From positions 742,351 through 806,350 of the forward strand of contig CAVWNS010000009.1 of assembly GCA_963756495.1 (NCBI GenBank): a stretch of DNA of 64,000 bases, written 5' to 3'. This stretch comes from DATFDN01 sp963756495 (GTDB taxonomy: Bacteria > Pseudomonadota > Alphaproteobacteria > Acetobacterales > Acetobacteraceae). Below the pieces are notes generated by a model that ran no database searches, was not told the DNA's origin, and saw only the letters and a list, made by a program, of their open reading frames with translations. Shown one piece after another: positions 56,592 through 64,000 of this stretch (within the stretch, counting starts at the first letter, position 1; each line of letters opens with the position of its first letter). Both the position numbers and the translations under genes were made by a program.

Positions 56592-57629
56592 TCAGCCGAA
56601 CGTGTCGCGCCACTGCTCGATGACCTCCGGCACGCCCTTGGCGATCTCGGCCGTGGTGAGCCGGATCAGCTTGACGGTGTCCAGCGGCTTGGCGCCCTTG
56701 ATCGTCGGCGCGTCCGCCCGCGCGGGATAGACGAAATGCTCGGCGGCGAGGGTGCCGAAGGCCGGGCTCAGCAGCCAATTGGCGAACAGGCGCGCGGCGT
56801 TGGGATGCGGCGCGCTCGCCAGCACGCCGGAGGGGCCGATGCACAGGACCGAGCCGTCCGACGGATACTGCATGGCGATCGGGTTGCCCCTGCTCGCGCT
56901 GAGCAAGGTGGTGGAAAGCGGGCCGAGCCCGACCACGCACTCCCCGGCGTTCAGCAAGGTGATCGGATCGTTGCCGGAGCGGCCGATGCGCGGGTTGTTG
57001 CGCGCAAGCTTGTCGAAATACTCCTTCTTATATTGGTCGCGCATCGCCAACGCCCAGATTCCGACATAGCCGCTGAAGCCGGGATGGCCGAAGGCGACGC
57101 GGCCTTTCCACTTGGGATCGAGCAGATCGGTCCAGGCGCGCGGCGCTTCCTCCTGCTTCACCTTCTGGGTGTTGTAGATGATGAGCATCAAGGTGGAGGT
57201 GGACGGATAGTAGAACCCGTCCTCGCCCAGGCCCTTGAAGGCAGGCGCGAGCGCTTGCGCGTTGTCCGGCACATAGCGGGCGAGCGCGTTGCGTTTCATC
57301 AGCGCCGGCATGTGGGCGATATCAGTGGTGCTGAACACGTCGCATTGCGGCGCGCTGTTGCGCAGATCCTGCATCAGCCGCTCGTAGGCGACCTGGCCGG
57401 TGGTGCGGATCACCGAGACCGTCACGCCGGGATATTGCCTGGTGAAGGCCCGGCCCATGTCCTCGGCGGTCTCGCCATCGACCTGGGCGATGTACCAGGT
57501 CAGGCTGCCCTCCTTGCGCGCGCCCGCGACCAGCGCGGTTTCGTCGGCGCGGGACCAGCGCGGCAGCAGCGGCGCGGTTGCCAGCGCGCCCAGCCCGGCG
57601 GCGACCATGCGCCGTGTCGGTGCAGGCAT
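56592..57629 (-). CDS. Fe(III)-type ABC transporter substrate-binding protein
   Basis: A 345-aa periplasmic protein from ATG 57629 with GGAGG upstream. A twin-arginine-like or Sec signal (RRMVAAGLGALATAPLL) is followed by KEGSLTWYIAQVDGETAEDM and TRQYPGVTVSVIRTTGQVAYERL, the pattern of FbpA/AfuA-type ('extracellular solute-binding family 1') proteins, and STDIAHMPALMKRNAL. It is the first gene of the importer operon and is divergent from the MFS gene at 57840. Confidence 0.9.
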   Translation of the reverse strand: MPAPTRRMVAAGLGALATAPLLPRWSRADETALVAGARKEGSLTWYIAQVDGETAEDMGRAFTRQYPGVTVSVIRTTGQVAYERLMQDLRNSAPQCDVFSTTDIAHMPALMKRNALARYVPDNAQALAPAFKGLGEDGFYYPSTSTLMLIIYNTQKVKQEEAPRAWTDLLDPKWKGRVAFGHPGFSGYVGIWALAMRDQYKKEYFDKLARNNPRIGRSGNDPITLLNAGECVVGLGPLSTTLLSASRGNPIAMQYPSDGSVLCIGPSGVLASAPHPNAARLFANWLLSPAFGTLAAEHFVYPARADAPTIKGAKPLDTVKLIRLTTAEIAKGVPEVIEQWRDTFG

Positions 57630-57839
57630 TGGCGATCCTCCCTGCGGGGAGGTTACGCGCAATGCGCCGAAGCTGACCAGTGTGCGGCCCGAGGACAGGG
57701 TTGGTGTGGATTTCCTGATGACGCGGAATATGATGAAGAGGCCATCTGTTTCGTCGGACGGGACTGCTTATGGCAGCGAGCGTAAACGCCAGGAGTCCCG
57801 CGAGGCTCAGCCGCGATAAAACCTACCTTGGAGGAAACA

Positions 57840-59120
57840 ATGACAAGGCGGCGGTTTTGGGTCTATTTCCTTTTGTTCCTATTTAGTAACATATGCAACA
57901 TTGATCGAGTTAATATATCAGTTGCAGCCAGACCCATTGCCGATGAACTCCATATGTCCTCGATCGCTCTCGGCTACCTGTTTTCATCGTTTATCTGGGC
58001 CTACGTGTTGATGATGTTGCCTGGTGGCCGTCTGATCGACCGAGTTGGTGCCTACCGCGTGGCAGCCGTCGGTGCGACGGTCTGGTCAATTTCCCAGATG
58101 CTTACGGGCGCCATGTCCAACTTCGGCACCATGCTGTTGACGCGGTTGGGCCTCGGTGTCGGCGAGGCCCCTTGGTCACCGGTGAGTTACCGCTGTGTTC
58201 AGGACTGGGGGCCAACAAAGGAACATGGCGCTGCAATCGGCCTCATTGCATCGGGGCAGCTATTCGGCCCTGCAGTTGGCGCGCCATTTGTTGCCTGGCT
58301 GATCACCCTCACGTCGTGGCGCTGGTCCTTCGTCGCGACAGGAGCGATAGGGCTTGTCTGGGTTTTTATCTGGCAGATGTTTGTGTCCACGCCGGAAAAA
58401 ACGACGTGGCTTCCTGACGCCGAACGTCAGAAGATTCTGTCCGGGCGTCAGACCCACAAACCGCTCACAACGCAGATCGGCCCTGTCATTGGTGTCGGCT
58501 ATCGTGGATTGCTCCGCTCTCCTGCAATGTGGGGGGTGGCGATTGCCCAGGGCTGCGCCGTTTATTCCAGCTACCTGTATCTGAGTTGGCTGCCAACATA
58601 TCTGCAAACCGCACGGCATATGTCAGTGCTGCAATCGGGCGTCTTTACGTCAGTTCCATTTTTTGTCGGAGCATTTTTGATGGTCCTTGCCAACTGGATT
58701 GGGGACAGAATTTTTACCGATAAGACAAGAATTGAAGGCAAGCGACGGATGGTGGTCGCCGTGTGCCTTTTGCTCACGGCAACAGGAATGGCCATCCCCT
58801 ATGTGCAGACATTGTGGCTGATGGTGATCCTCACGATCCTTCCGGTCACCTTCAGCAATACGACCACCGCTGCCAATGCCGCCCTGACCAGTGATCTGCT
58901 GCGTTCTGCCTCTGACGCAGGGAGGGCGTTTGCTTTCCTGGTGCTCGGGGGAAACACGTTCGGGTTGCTGGCTCCGATCATAACCGGATATATCGTTCAA
59001 TCAACTGGAAGCTTCACCTCGGCCTTCGTGCTCGCTGGTTTGCTCGCTGCCATTGGGGCAGCGGTATCGTTCACGATGACCCGCTATACACTCGGCGTAG
59101 TGCCACCTGTAAAGGTATAG
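57840..59120 (+). CDS. MFS transporter, ACS (anion:cation symporter) type
   Basis: A 426-aa carrier from ATG 57840 with GGAGG 5 bases before it; the frame upstream to TTG is not needed. Twelve hydrophobic helices; FSNICNIDRVNISVAARPI is the first-helix signature of the ACS family (glucarate, galactonate, phthalate carriers), and GGRLIDRVGAYRV is the MFS loop 2-3. Base composition and codon use are clearly lower in GC (AT-rich third positions such as ATA, TTT, AAT) than in flanking genes, so it was probably acquired recently. It likely imports an organic acid. Confidence 0.9.
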   Translation: MTRRRFWVYFLLFLFSNICNIDRVNISVAARPIADELHMSSIALGYLFSSFIWAYVLMMLPGGRLIDRVGAYRVAAVGATVWSISQMLTGAMSNFGTMLLTRLGLGVGEAPWSPVSYRCVQDWGPTKEHGAAIGLIASGQLFGPAVGAPFVAWLITLTSWRWSFVATGAIGLVWVFIWQMFVSTPEKTTWLPDAERQKILSGRQTHKPLTTQIGPVIGVGYRGLLRSPAMWGVAIAQGCAVYSSYLYLSWLPTYLQTARHMSVLQSGVFTSVPFFVGAFLMVLANWIGDRIFTDKTRIEGKRRMVVAVCLLLTATGMAIPYVQTLWLMVILTILPVTFSNTTTAANAALTSDLLRSASDAGRAFAFLVLGGNTFGLLAPIITGYIVQSTGSFTSAFVLAGLLAAIGAAVSFTMTRYTLGVVPPVKV

Positions 59121-59154
59121 TGCTGCAAATGGACCAGGAAAGGCAGTGCGCCGC

Positions 59155-60423
59155 TCAGCCTTTGCCGAACTCCGGCTTCGCGTCGGCCACGTCCGGCGGA
59201 TAGACGATCCCGAGCCGCAGGCCGCCCTTCCCGTTCGGCACCAGTTGGCCGATCGGGGTGATCTCGCCCACCTGCTTGCCCGTCGCGTCCAGCGTGAACG
59301 GGCCGTCCAGGGTCCGCAGCTTGCCCGATTGCGCAAACACCGCCCTGCGCAGGTCGAGCTGAGCCATGCCGTCGGTCGTGGCCAGCGCCTGCTGCACGAC
59401 CAGAGCGGTCGTGTACCCGACCACGGCGTTCCAGCCGAACTCCACCCCGGAATTGGCGTACGCCTTGTCCCAGGCCTGCCGGAACTGCGCCAGCGCCAGG
59501 CCGACATTGGGCTTGTAGTCGATGGCAGCGCCGGTGACGTAGGTGAACACCCCGCGCAGACCGTCCATGCCGACGTTCTTCTCCAGCAGGTCGGTTTCCA
59601 GCCCCGGATAGATAGCGAACAGCATCCGGAATTGCTGCCCGGCATCCTGGACACTGCGCAGGAAGGCGATGTCGTTGCCGGGGAAACCGAGCGCGATGAC
59701 GACATCCGGCTTGGCGGCGGCGATGGCGTTGACGGCGACGGTGTAGGCGGTGGTGCTGGTCGGCACGCCCTGGTCGAAGACGATCTGCAACGGCGCACCA
59801 CTTGCCTCGATGAAGCCGCGCAGACTGTCCGCGTGCGGGCCGGTGAAATCGTTCGTCGCATACAGGATGGCGATGCGGTGCAAGCCCGCCGGCGCCGCGT
59901 CGCGGGCGAGGAACTCGGCGAGGTAGCGCGGCCACACGGTCGAGGCGGGCACGCCGCACAGGACCAGGTATGGGTTATCGGGGCTGAACAGCGTCGCGCC
60001 GGTCCCGCTGGGGTTGAACAGCAGGATCTTGTGCTCGCGCGCGACCGGCACCTCGGCGGAGGTCAGCACCGAACTCGCATCGCCCACCAGGATGTCCACC
60101 TTGTCCTGGGTGATGAGCTGGTTGGTCAGCGTGGTCGCCGTGGCCGTGCTGCTCTGGTCGTCATAGGCGATCAGGCGGATGGGGATGCGCTTGCCGAACG
60201 GCTTGACGAAGACCCCACCCGCGCTGTTGGTCTGATCGACCCAGAGCCTGAGCCCGTCATAGACCGGCATCGACGTGCTGGCATACGGGCCGGAGCTTGC
60301 ATAGAGATGGCCGATCTTCAGCTCCGATGGCACCGGCTGCGCCAGCGCCATCCCGGCGGACAGGCCGATTCCGGCAAGGCCCAGCAGCGCACGCGTCCGC
60401 ATGCGGCGGCTCCATTGATGCAT
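59155..60423 (-). CDS. branched-chain amino acid-type ABC substrate-binding protein
   Basis: A 422-aa periplasmic protein from ATG 60423 with a signal peptide (RALLGLAGIGLSAGMALA). The Leu/Ile/Val-binding-protein fold is shown by LKIGHLYASSGPYASTSMPV, GGVFVKPFGKRIPIRLIAYDD and DILVGDASSVLTSAEVPVA. Proteins of this group bind amino acids, aromatic acids or dicarboxylates. No liv permease or ATPase gene is next to it; it is the last gene of the operon with the acyl-CoA ligase and MmgE/PrpD genes, so it probably binds their substrate. Confidence 0.88.
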   Translation of the reverse strand: MHQWSRRMRTRALLGLAGIGLSAGMALAQPVPSELKIGHLYASSGPYASTSMPVYDGLRLWVDQTNSAGGVFVKPFGKRIPIRLIAYDDQSSTATATTLTNQLITQDKVDILVGDASSVLTSAEVPVAREHKILLFNPSGTGATLFSPDNPYLVLCGVPASTVWPRYLAEFLARDAAPAGLHRIAILYATNDFTGPHADSLRGFIEASGAPLQIVFDQGVPTSTTAYTVAVNAIAAAKPDVVIALGFPGNDIAFLRSVQDAGQQFRMLFAIYPGLETDLLEKNVGMDGLRGVFTYVTGAAIDYKPNVGLALAQFRQAWDKAYANSGVEFGWNAVVGYTTALVVQQALATTDGMAQLDLRRAVFAQSGKLRTLDGPFTLDATGKQVGEITPIGQLVPNGKGGLRLGIVYPPDVADAKPEFGKG

Positions 60424-60455
60424 CCGACGTTTCCTCCTGCGCTGTTCAGCGAGTC

Positions 60456-61859
60456 TCATTGAGCAATCAGGGAATTGAGCAGGAACGCGATCGACGGCTC
60501 CTGATCAGTGCGCAGGATGCGCGCGCCCAACGCCCGCGCGCGCTGGCGGGACAGTCCGGCAAGCTCGGTGTTTTGTGTGAACTTCTCCATCAGCTCGTCC
60601 TCGCTCAGCGGCAGGTCGGGGTGGCCCTTGGCCTGCTCCGCCGAGACCGTCATCGCGCCGAACGGACCGCTTGCGCTCAGCCAGCACGCGCCGACATCCC
60701 GCGACGGACCAGCAGGCCCGGCGCGACAGGTGATCCGCGCCATCAGGTTGGACAGCTCCAGCCCCGGAGGCACGTCCGAGACCAGGTGGCGCGGCGACAG
60801 CGCGCCATCGCGCAGCGCCAGCGCGACGCACCAGTAGATGCTGAACTGCGCGTCGAGCCGCGTTTGGGGATGGCGGCGGGCGGCGTGCTCGCGCCCGACC
60901 ACGTCATGGGCCTGCGCCCCGATCGCAAGCTCGATGCGCTCGCTCTCCAGCACGCGCGGACCCAGCCGGTTGTAAAGCTCCAGCGCAGCAGTCACCGCCG
61001 GATGCGTCAGCCGGCAGGAGGGATACGGCTTGAACGAGAGCCGATCGATCTCGAACCTCTCGCCCAGCCCGTGCAGCACCCGCGCCGCATCGAGGCGGTC
61101 GCGCAGATAGACGCGCGACAGGCCGTCCTCGCCCAGAAACGGGCAGCGCACGCCGGCCAGGCCGGCGGTGGCCATGAGCGCGGCGGAGAACCCGTTCATC
61201 GCCGCGATCGCCGGTTGCAGGTGCTTGGTCTCCGCCCCCTCGCGGGTCGATTGGTGATTGCCCGAGGTCAGCGTGTACGCCACGCCGAGCGCCGAGCGCA
61301 GCACGCCCGGATCGTCGCTCAGCAACTTCGCCGCCGCCGCCGCCGCGCCGAAATGGCCGAGCAGCGCGCTGTAAATCCAACCACCCTCGACGAGGTTCAG
61401 CCGCGTGCCGACCCCGAGGCGGCAAACGATCTCGATCCCCGCCACGATCGCCTCCAGGAAGCGCAGGCCAGTGATCCCGCCCCGATGCTGCGCGGCGGCG
61501 AAGGCGGCGGGAATGACGCTGGCGCCGGCGTGCAGCACCGCCGCGTCGTGCGTGTCGTCCATCTCCAGGGCGTGCGCGTAATAGCCGTTGACGAGCGCGG
61601 CCACTCCCGGCGCGGCGGTGCCGCCGCCGATCAGGCGCGCGCGTCCCGCGCCGCCGCACCCCGCCATCGCTTGCAGCCACGGTCGCTCCCCGAGCAGGCC
61701 ATAGCCGGCGGCCATGTCGCCGATGATGTCCAGCAGCTCGCGGCGCGCCATCGCGCGCGTGGCCTCCGGCAGCGAATCCCAACGCAGGCCCGATGCCCAC
61801 CCGGCGAGCTGCACGGCCAGCGGGTCATCGGCGAGCGTGTCCGCGTGCAGCACGCTCAT
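60456..61859 (-). CDS. MmgE/PrpD family protein (cis-aconitate decarboxylase/2-methylcitrate dehydratase-like)
   Basis: A 467-aa protein from ATG 61859, overlapping the ligase alpha stop as ATGA. N-terminal helical part RRELLDIIGDMAAGYGL; LVNGYYAHALEMDDTHDAAVLHAGA, with the conserved 'ALEMDDTH' of the family; HGLGERFEIDRLSFKPYPSCRLTHPAVTA, with the 'KPYPSC' motif. The family includes 2-methylcitrate dehydratase and cis-aconitate decarboxylase (itaconate formation), so the substrate is probably a tricarboxylate or a branched dicarboxylate. Next genes form CoA-ester chemistry. Confidence 0.9.
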   Translation of the reverse strand: MSVLHADTLADDPLAVQLAGWASGLRWDSLPEATRAMARRELLDIIGDMAAGYGLLGERPWLQAMAGCGGAGRARLIGGGTAAPGVAALVNGYYAHALEMDDTHDAAVLHAGASVIPAAFAAAQHRGGITGLRFLEAIVAGIEIVCRLGVGTRLNLVEGGWIYSALLGHFGAAAAAAKLLSDDPGVLRSALGVAYTLTSGNHQSTREGAETKHLQPAIAAMNGFSAALMATAGLAGVRCPFLGEDGLSRVYLRDRLDAARVLHGLGERFEIDRLSFKPYPSCRLTHPAVTAALELYNRLGPRVLESERIELAIGAQAHDVVGREHAARRHPQTRLDAQFSIYWCVALALRDGALSPRHLVSDVPPGLELSNLMARITCRAGPAGPSRDVGACWLSASGPFGAMTVSAEQAKGHPDLPLSEDELMEKFTQNTELAGLSRQRARALGARILRTDQEPSIAFLLNSLIAQ

Positions 61860-62743
61860 GGCCGGCTCGGCTGCACGGCGCGGCCGATCGCCGCGACAAT
61901 CCCGGCAATGCTGTCGAACACCTGGGCACCAACCGCTTCCAGTGCGGCGCGCTTGGAGGCGAGAGTGCCGGAGGCGCCGTAGACCAGCGCGCCGGCATGG
62001 CCCATCGTCACCCCCTCACGGGCAACGGCGCCGGCGATCAGCGCGAACACCGGCCGGGCGTACCCGGTTTCGGCGATGGCGCGGGCCAGCTCCTCCTCCT
62101 CGGTGCCGCCGATCTCGCCCACCACGAGTAGGGCCTGCGTGTCCCGCCGCGCGGCGAAGAACGGCAGAAGCTCGGCGAAGCGCGTCCCCTTCACCTGGTC
62201 GCCGCCGACGCCGATCCAGGCGCTCTGCCCGATGCCGCGCCGCGCCAACTGATAGCAGACCTCGTAGGACAGGGTGCCGCTCTTGGACATGACGCCGAGC
62301 GGCCCCGGACGCAGCGCCACGTCGGGCAGGAAGCCGAGCTTCACCTGTCCGGGGATACACAGCCCCGGCGTGGAGGCGCCAATCCAGGTCGCGCCGGCCG
62401 CGCGGGCGCGCCTGCGGGCACGCAGGGCGTCATGCACGGGCATCCCCTCGGTGATGGTGACGATCAGGCGGATGCCCGCCTCGATCGCCTCGTCGATGGC
62501 CTCGAGCACGGAGAACGGCGGCACCATGACAACGCTCGCCCGCGCGCCGGTGGCGGCCACGGCCCGCTCGCAGGTCGCGAAGACCGGGACGCCATCGAAT
62601 TCCGCCGCCGCCTCCGCCGAGGTGGAGGTTCCCGCGACGACGTTGGTGCCGTAGGCGCGCATCAGCCGCGTGTGCGACCGCCCGGTGCGACCCGTGATCC
62701 CCTGGATCAGGACCGGCGTGGCGGCGTCGATGTCGAGATCCAC
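61856..62743 (-). CDS. succinyl-CoA-synthetase-like alpha subunit
   Basis: A 295-aa CoA-binding/ligase subunit. N-terminal CoA-binding ITGRTGRSHTRLMRAYGTNV; GASTPGLCIPGQVKLGFLPD; GPLGVMSKSGTLSYEVCYQL; and the phosphorylated His in GVTMGHAGALVYG (His249). This pattern is that of SucD and malate/itaconate-CoA ligase alpha chains. Together with the beta chain just upstream (3 bp between), it makes a CoA thioester of a dicarboxylate with ATP or GTP. Confidence 0.9.
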   Translation of the reverse strand: MDLDIDAATPVLIQGITGRTGRSHTRLMRAYGTNVVAGTSTSAEAAAEFDGVPVFATCERAVAATGARASVVMVPPFSVLEAIDEAIEAGIRLIVTITEGMPVHDALRARRRARAAGATWIGASTPGLCIPGQVKLGFLPDVALRPGPLGVMSKSGTLSYEVCYQLARRGIGQSAWIGVGGDQVKGTRFAELLPFFAARRDTQALLVVGEIGGTEEEELARAIAETGYARPVFALIAGAVAREGVTMGHAGALVYGASGTLASKRAALEAVGAQVFDSIAGIVAAIGRAVQPSRP

Positions 62744-62746
62744 CTG

Positions 62747-63874
62747 TCAGTGCCCCGCATGATGCGCGGCGGCATCGAGCGCGCGGTCGAGATCGGGCTC
62801 GACGAGGATGGGCAGGCCCGATGCCGCGATTATAAGCTGCGCCTCGTCGAACCCGTTGCCGATGATCCGCGCGACGATGGGAACGCGCAGCGTCGGCACC
62901 TGGCGCATCGCGTCCACCAGCAGGCGCGCGAACTCGCCCAGATGGGTGATGCCGGCGAACACGCTGATCAGCACCACGCGGATCTCCGCGCCGCGTCCGA
63001 TCCAGCGTAGCACGTCGATCAGCCGGCGCGGGTCGCCCCGCATTTGCCCGGTGCGCACATCGCAGAAGTTGAACGGGTGCAGGCCGCGCGCGGTCAGCTC
63101 GTCGATCAGCATCATGCTGAGCCCGGCGCCGGTGGTGACCATGCCGATCCGCCCGCCCGGGTCCATTTCGATGAAGTCGAAGCCCTCCTCCAGCTTCAGC
63201 CAGGCCTCCGGATAGGCGGCCCGACGGTCACGGATCAGCGCCTGCACGGCTGGGATGCGCGGCGCCGCGTCGGCGTCCAGGATCATCTTGGCATCGCCCG
63301 CCACCCAGCCGGCTTCGGTGAGGAACAGCGGGTTGATCTCCAGCAGGGTCGCCTCGTAGCGGAAGAAGGCATCGGCGAGCCGACGCGTGGCGTCGCGCAA
63401 GGACGCGCGATGCGCCACGGGGATCGCATCGGCAAACGGCGCGAACGCCGCCACCACGCTGTCGCGGTCGGGAGCGGCCAGCGCCGCGCGCACAACGCCG
63501 CCCGCCGCGTGCAGCGCCTCGATGTCCACGCCGCCGCTGGGCGAGAACAGCAGGCGCACGCCGGCACTCGCGGGAGCGACACTCAGGCTGAGGTAGGCTT
63601 CATGGCCACTCACCCGCTGCTCGATCCGGCACGCGCGCACAAGATGGCCGTGGATGCTCATGCCGATCATCGCGGTGACCGCGGCGCGCACGTCCTCCGG
63701 CGACTTCGCCAGCCGGATGCCGCCCGCCTTGCCGCGCCCGCCGACCGTGACCTGCGCCTTCACCACCCACGGCCCCTCGGGCAGCACGTCAGCCGACCCC
63801 GCCAGCGATCCCGGCGGCACCGGCAGCCCTGCCCGTTGCAGCAGCGTCTTCGCATCGTGCTCCAGCAGCAGCAT
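62747..63874 (-). CDS. succinyl-CoA-synthetase-like beta subunit (ATP-grasp)
   Basis: A 375-aa ATP-grasp protein: MLLLEHDAKTLLQRAGLPVP at the start, VVKAQVTVGGRGKAGGIRLA (nucleotide-binding), LEINPLFLTEAGWVAGDAKM with acidic metal ligands, and DPGGRIGMVTTGAGLSMMLID. It resembles SucC and malate-CoA ligase (MtkA) but is distinct from housekeeping sucC, whose partner would be near mdh or sucAB. First gene of the four-gene operon that ends at 59155. Confidence 0.9.
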   Translation of the reverse strand: MLLLEHDAKTLLQRAGLPVPPGSLAGSADVLPEGPWVVKAQVTVGGRGKAGGIRLAKSPEDVRAAVTAMIGMSIHGHLVRACRIEQRVSGHEAYLSLSVAPASAGVRLLFSPSGGVDIEALHAAGGVVRAALAAPDRDSVVAAFAPFADAIPVAHRASLRDATRRLADAFFRYEATLLEINPLFLTEAGWVAGDAKMILDADAAPRIPAVQALIRDRRAAYPEAWLKLEEGFDFIEMDPGGRIGMVTTGAGLSMMLIDELTARGLHPFNFCDVRTGQMRGDPRRLIDVLRWIGRGAEIRVVLISVFAGITHLGEFARLLVDAMRQVPTLRVPIVARIIGNGFDEAQLIIAASGLPILVEPDLDRALDAAAHHAGH

Positions 63875-63966
63875 CGCGCCTTTCCCTCTCTCTGGCGCAG
63901 CAAAGCGCAGCCGTTGCGTCTCGCCAAGTCCGCGTGCAGAACACCAACGCAGACGGGGAGGTACGC

Positions 63967-64000
63967 ATGGACATCGTGGGCAGCAGCGCCGACGCGGCGG
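63967..64000 (+). CDS. start of an unidentified gene (partial)
   Basis: ATG at 63967 with GGGGAGG 7 bases upstream begins MDIVGSSADAA and runs off the window. It is divergent from the acyl-CoA ligase operon, with about 92 bp between starts. Too short to identify. Confidence 0.5.
   Translation, partial: MDIVGSSADAA

Overview
The window is a high-GC chromosomal segment that looks alphaproteobacterial, most likely from an Acetobacteraceae-type relative. The main reasons are the tig-clpP-clpX-lon block, an NAD-type formate dehydrogenase operon ordered fdsG-fdsB-fdsA-fdhD-fdsD, and strong GC bias in most genes. Many genes, including housekeeping ones (tig, clpX, lon), can only be read through by allowing one or more single-base shifts. 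I read this mainly as indel error in the sequence, not decay; affected genes are given as one full-length locus with the shift positions named.

Layout. 1-3.3 kb: end of an SDR gene, an HSL-type esterase, a Gly/Ser/Thr-rich secreted protein and an M20 peptidase. 3.6-10 kb: an accessory stretch with lower GC, holding a three-gene minus-strand operon (small membrane protein, M48 membrane metallopeptidase, unknown), a ferric-reductase-like membrane protein, a 39-bp tandem repeat, a fascin-like protein with a glycine-zipper segment, and a frameshifted LuxR-type regulator. 10-20 kb: two amidohydrolases, an OFA-type MFS carrier with its 45-aa small subunit, and the formate dehydrogenase genes. 20-26.6 kb: lon, clpX, clpP, tig and tRNA-Leu(UAG). 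26.9-33.2 kb: an IclR regulator facing an AceE/transketolase-like gene, malonyl-CoA decarboxylase and NAD(P)H-hydrate repair. 33.3-40 kb: ParA-like ATPase, CopD-like protein, small secreted Met-rich protein, D-2-hydroxyacid dehydrogenase, PAS histidine kinase, SDR plus amidohydrolase, and a glycine-zipper lipoprotein broken by a 25-bp tandem duplication.

40-50 kb is an oxidative/biosynthetic region: LLM flavin monooxygenase, SDR, PhyH dioxygenase, sulfotransferase-like protein, a heme-oxygenase-like diiron oxidase (HDO-type) gene with an in-frame TAA, then a divergent tight operon of a PLP gamma-synthase, a MetA-like homoserine acyltransferase and a group II PLP decarboxylase, followed by 4-hydroxyphenylpyruvate dioxygenase. 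The divergent HDO/PLP/MetA/decarboxylase set is my main candidate for an undescribed pathway: activation of homoserine, gamma-substitution, decarboxylation and possibly oxidative cleavage.

50-64 kb: a molybdate-related group (SUOX-fold protein, TOBE protein, ModA-like protein) that fits the molybdenum need of the formate dehydrogenase; a polytopic membrane protein; a complete Fe(III)-type ABC importer (ATPase, double permease, binding protein); an MFS carrier of different base composition; and a catabolic operon of succinyl-CoA-synthetase-like beta and alpha subunits, an MmgE/PrpD protein and a branched-chain-amino-acid-type binding protein. A new plus-strand gene begins at the right edge.
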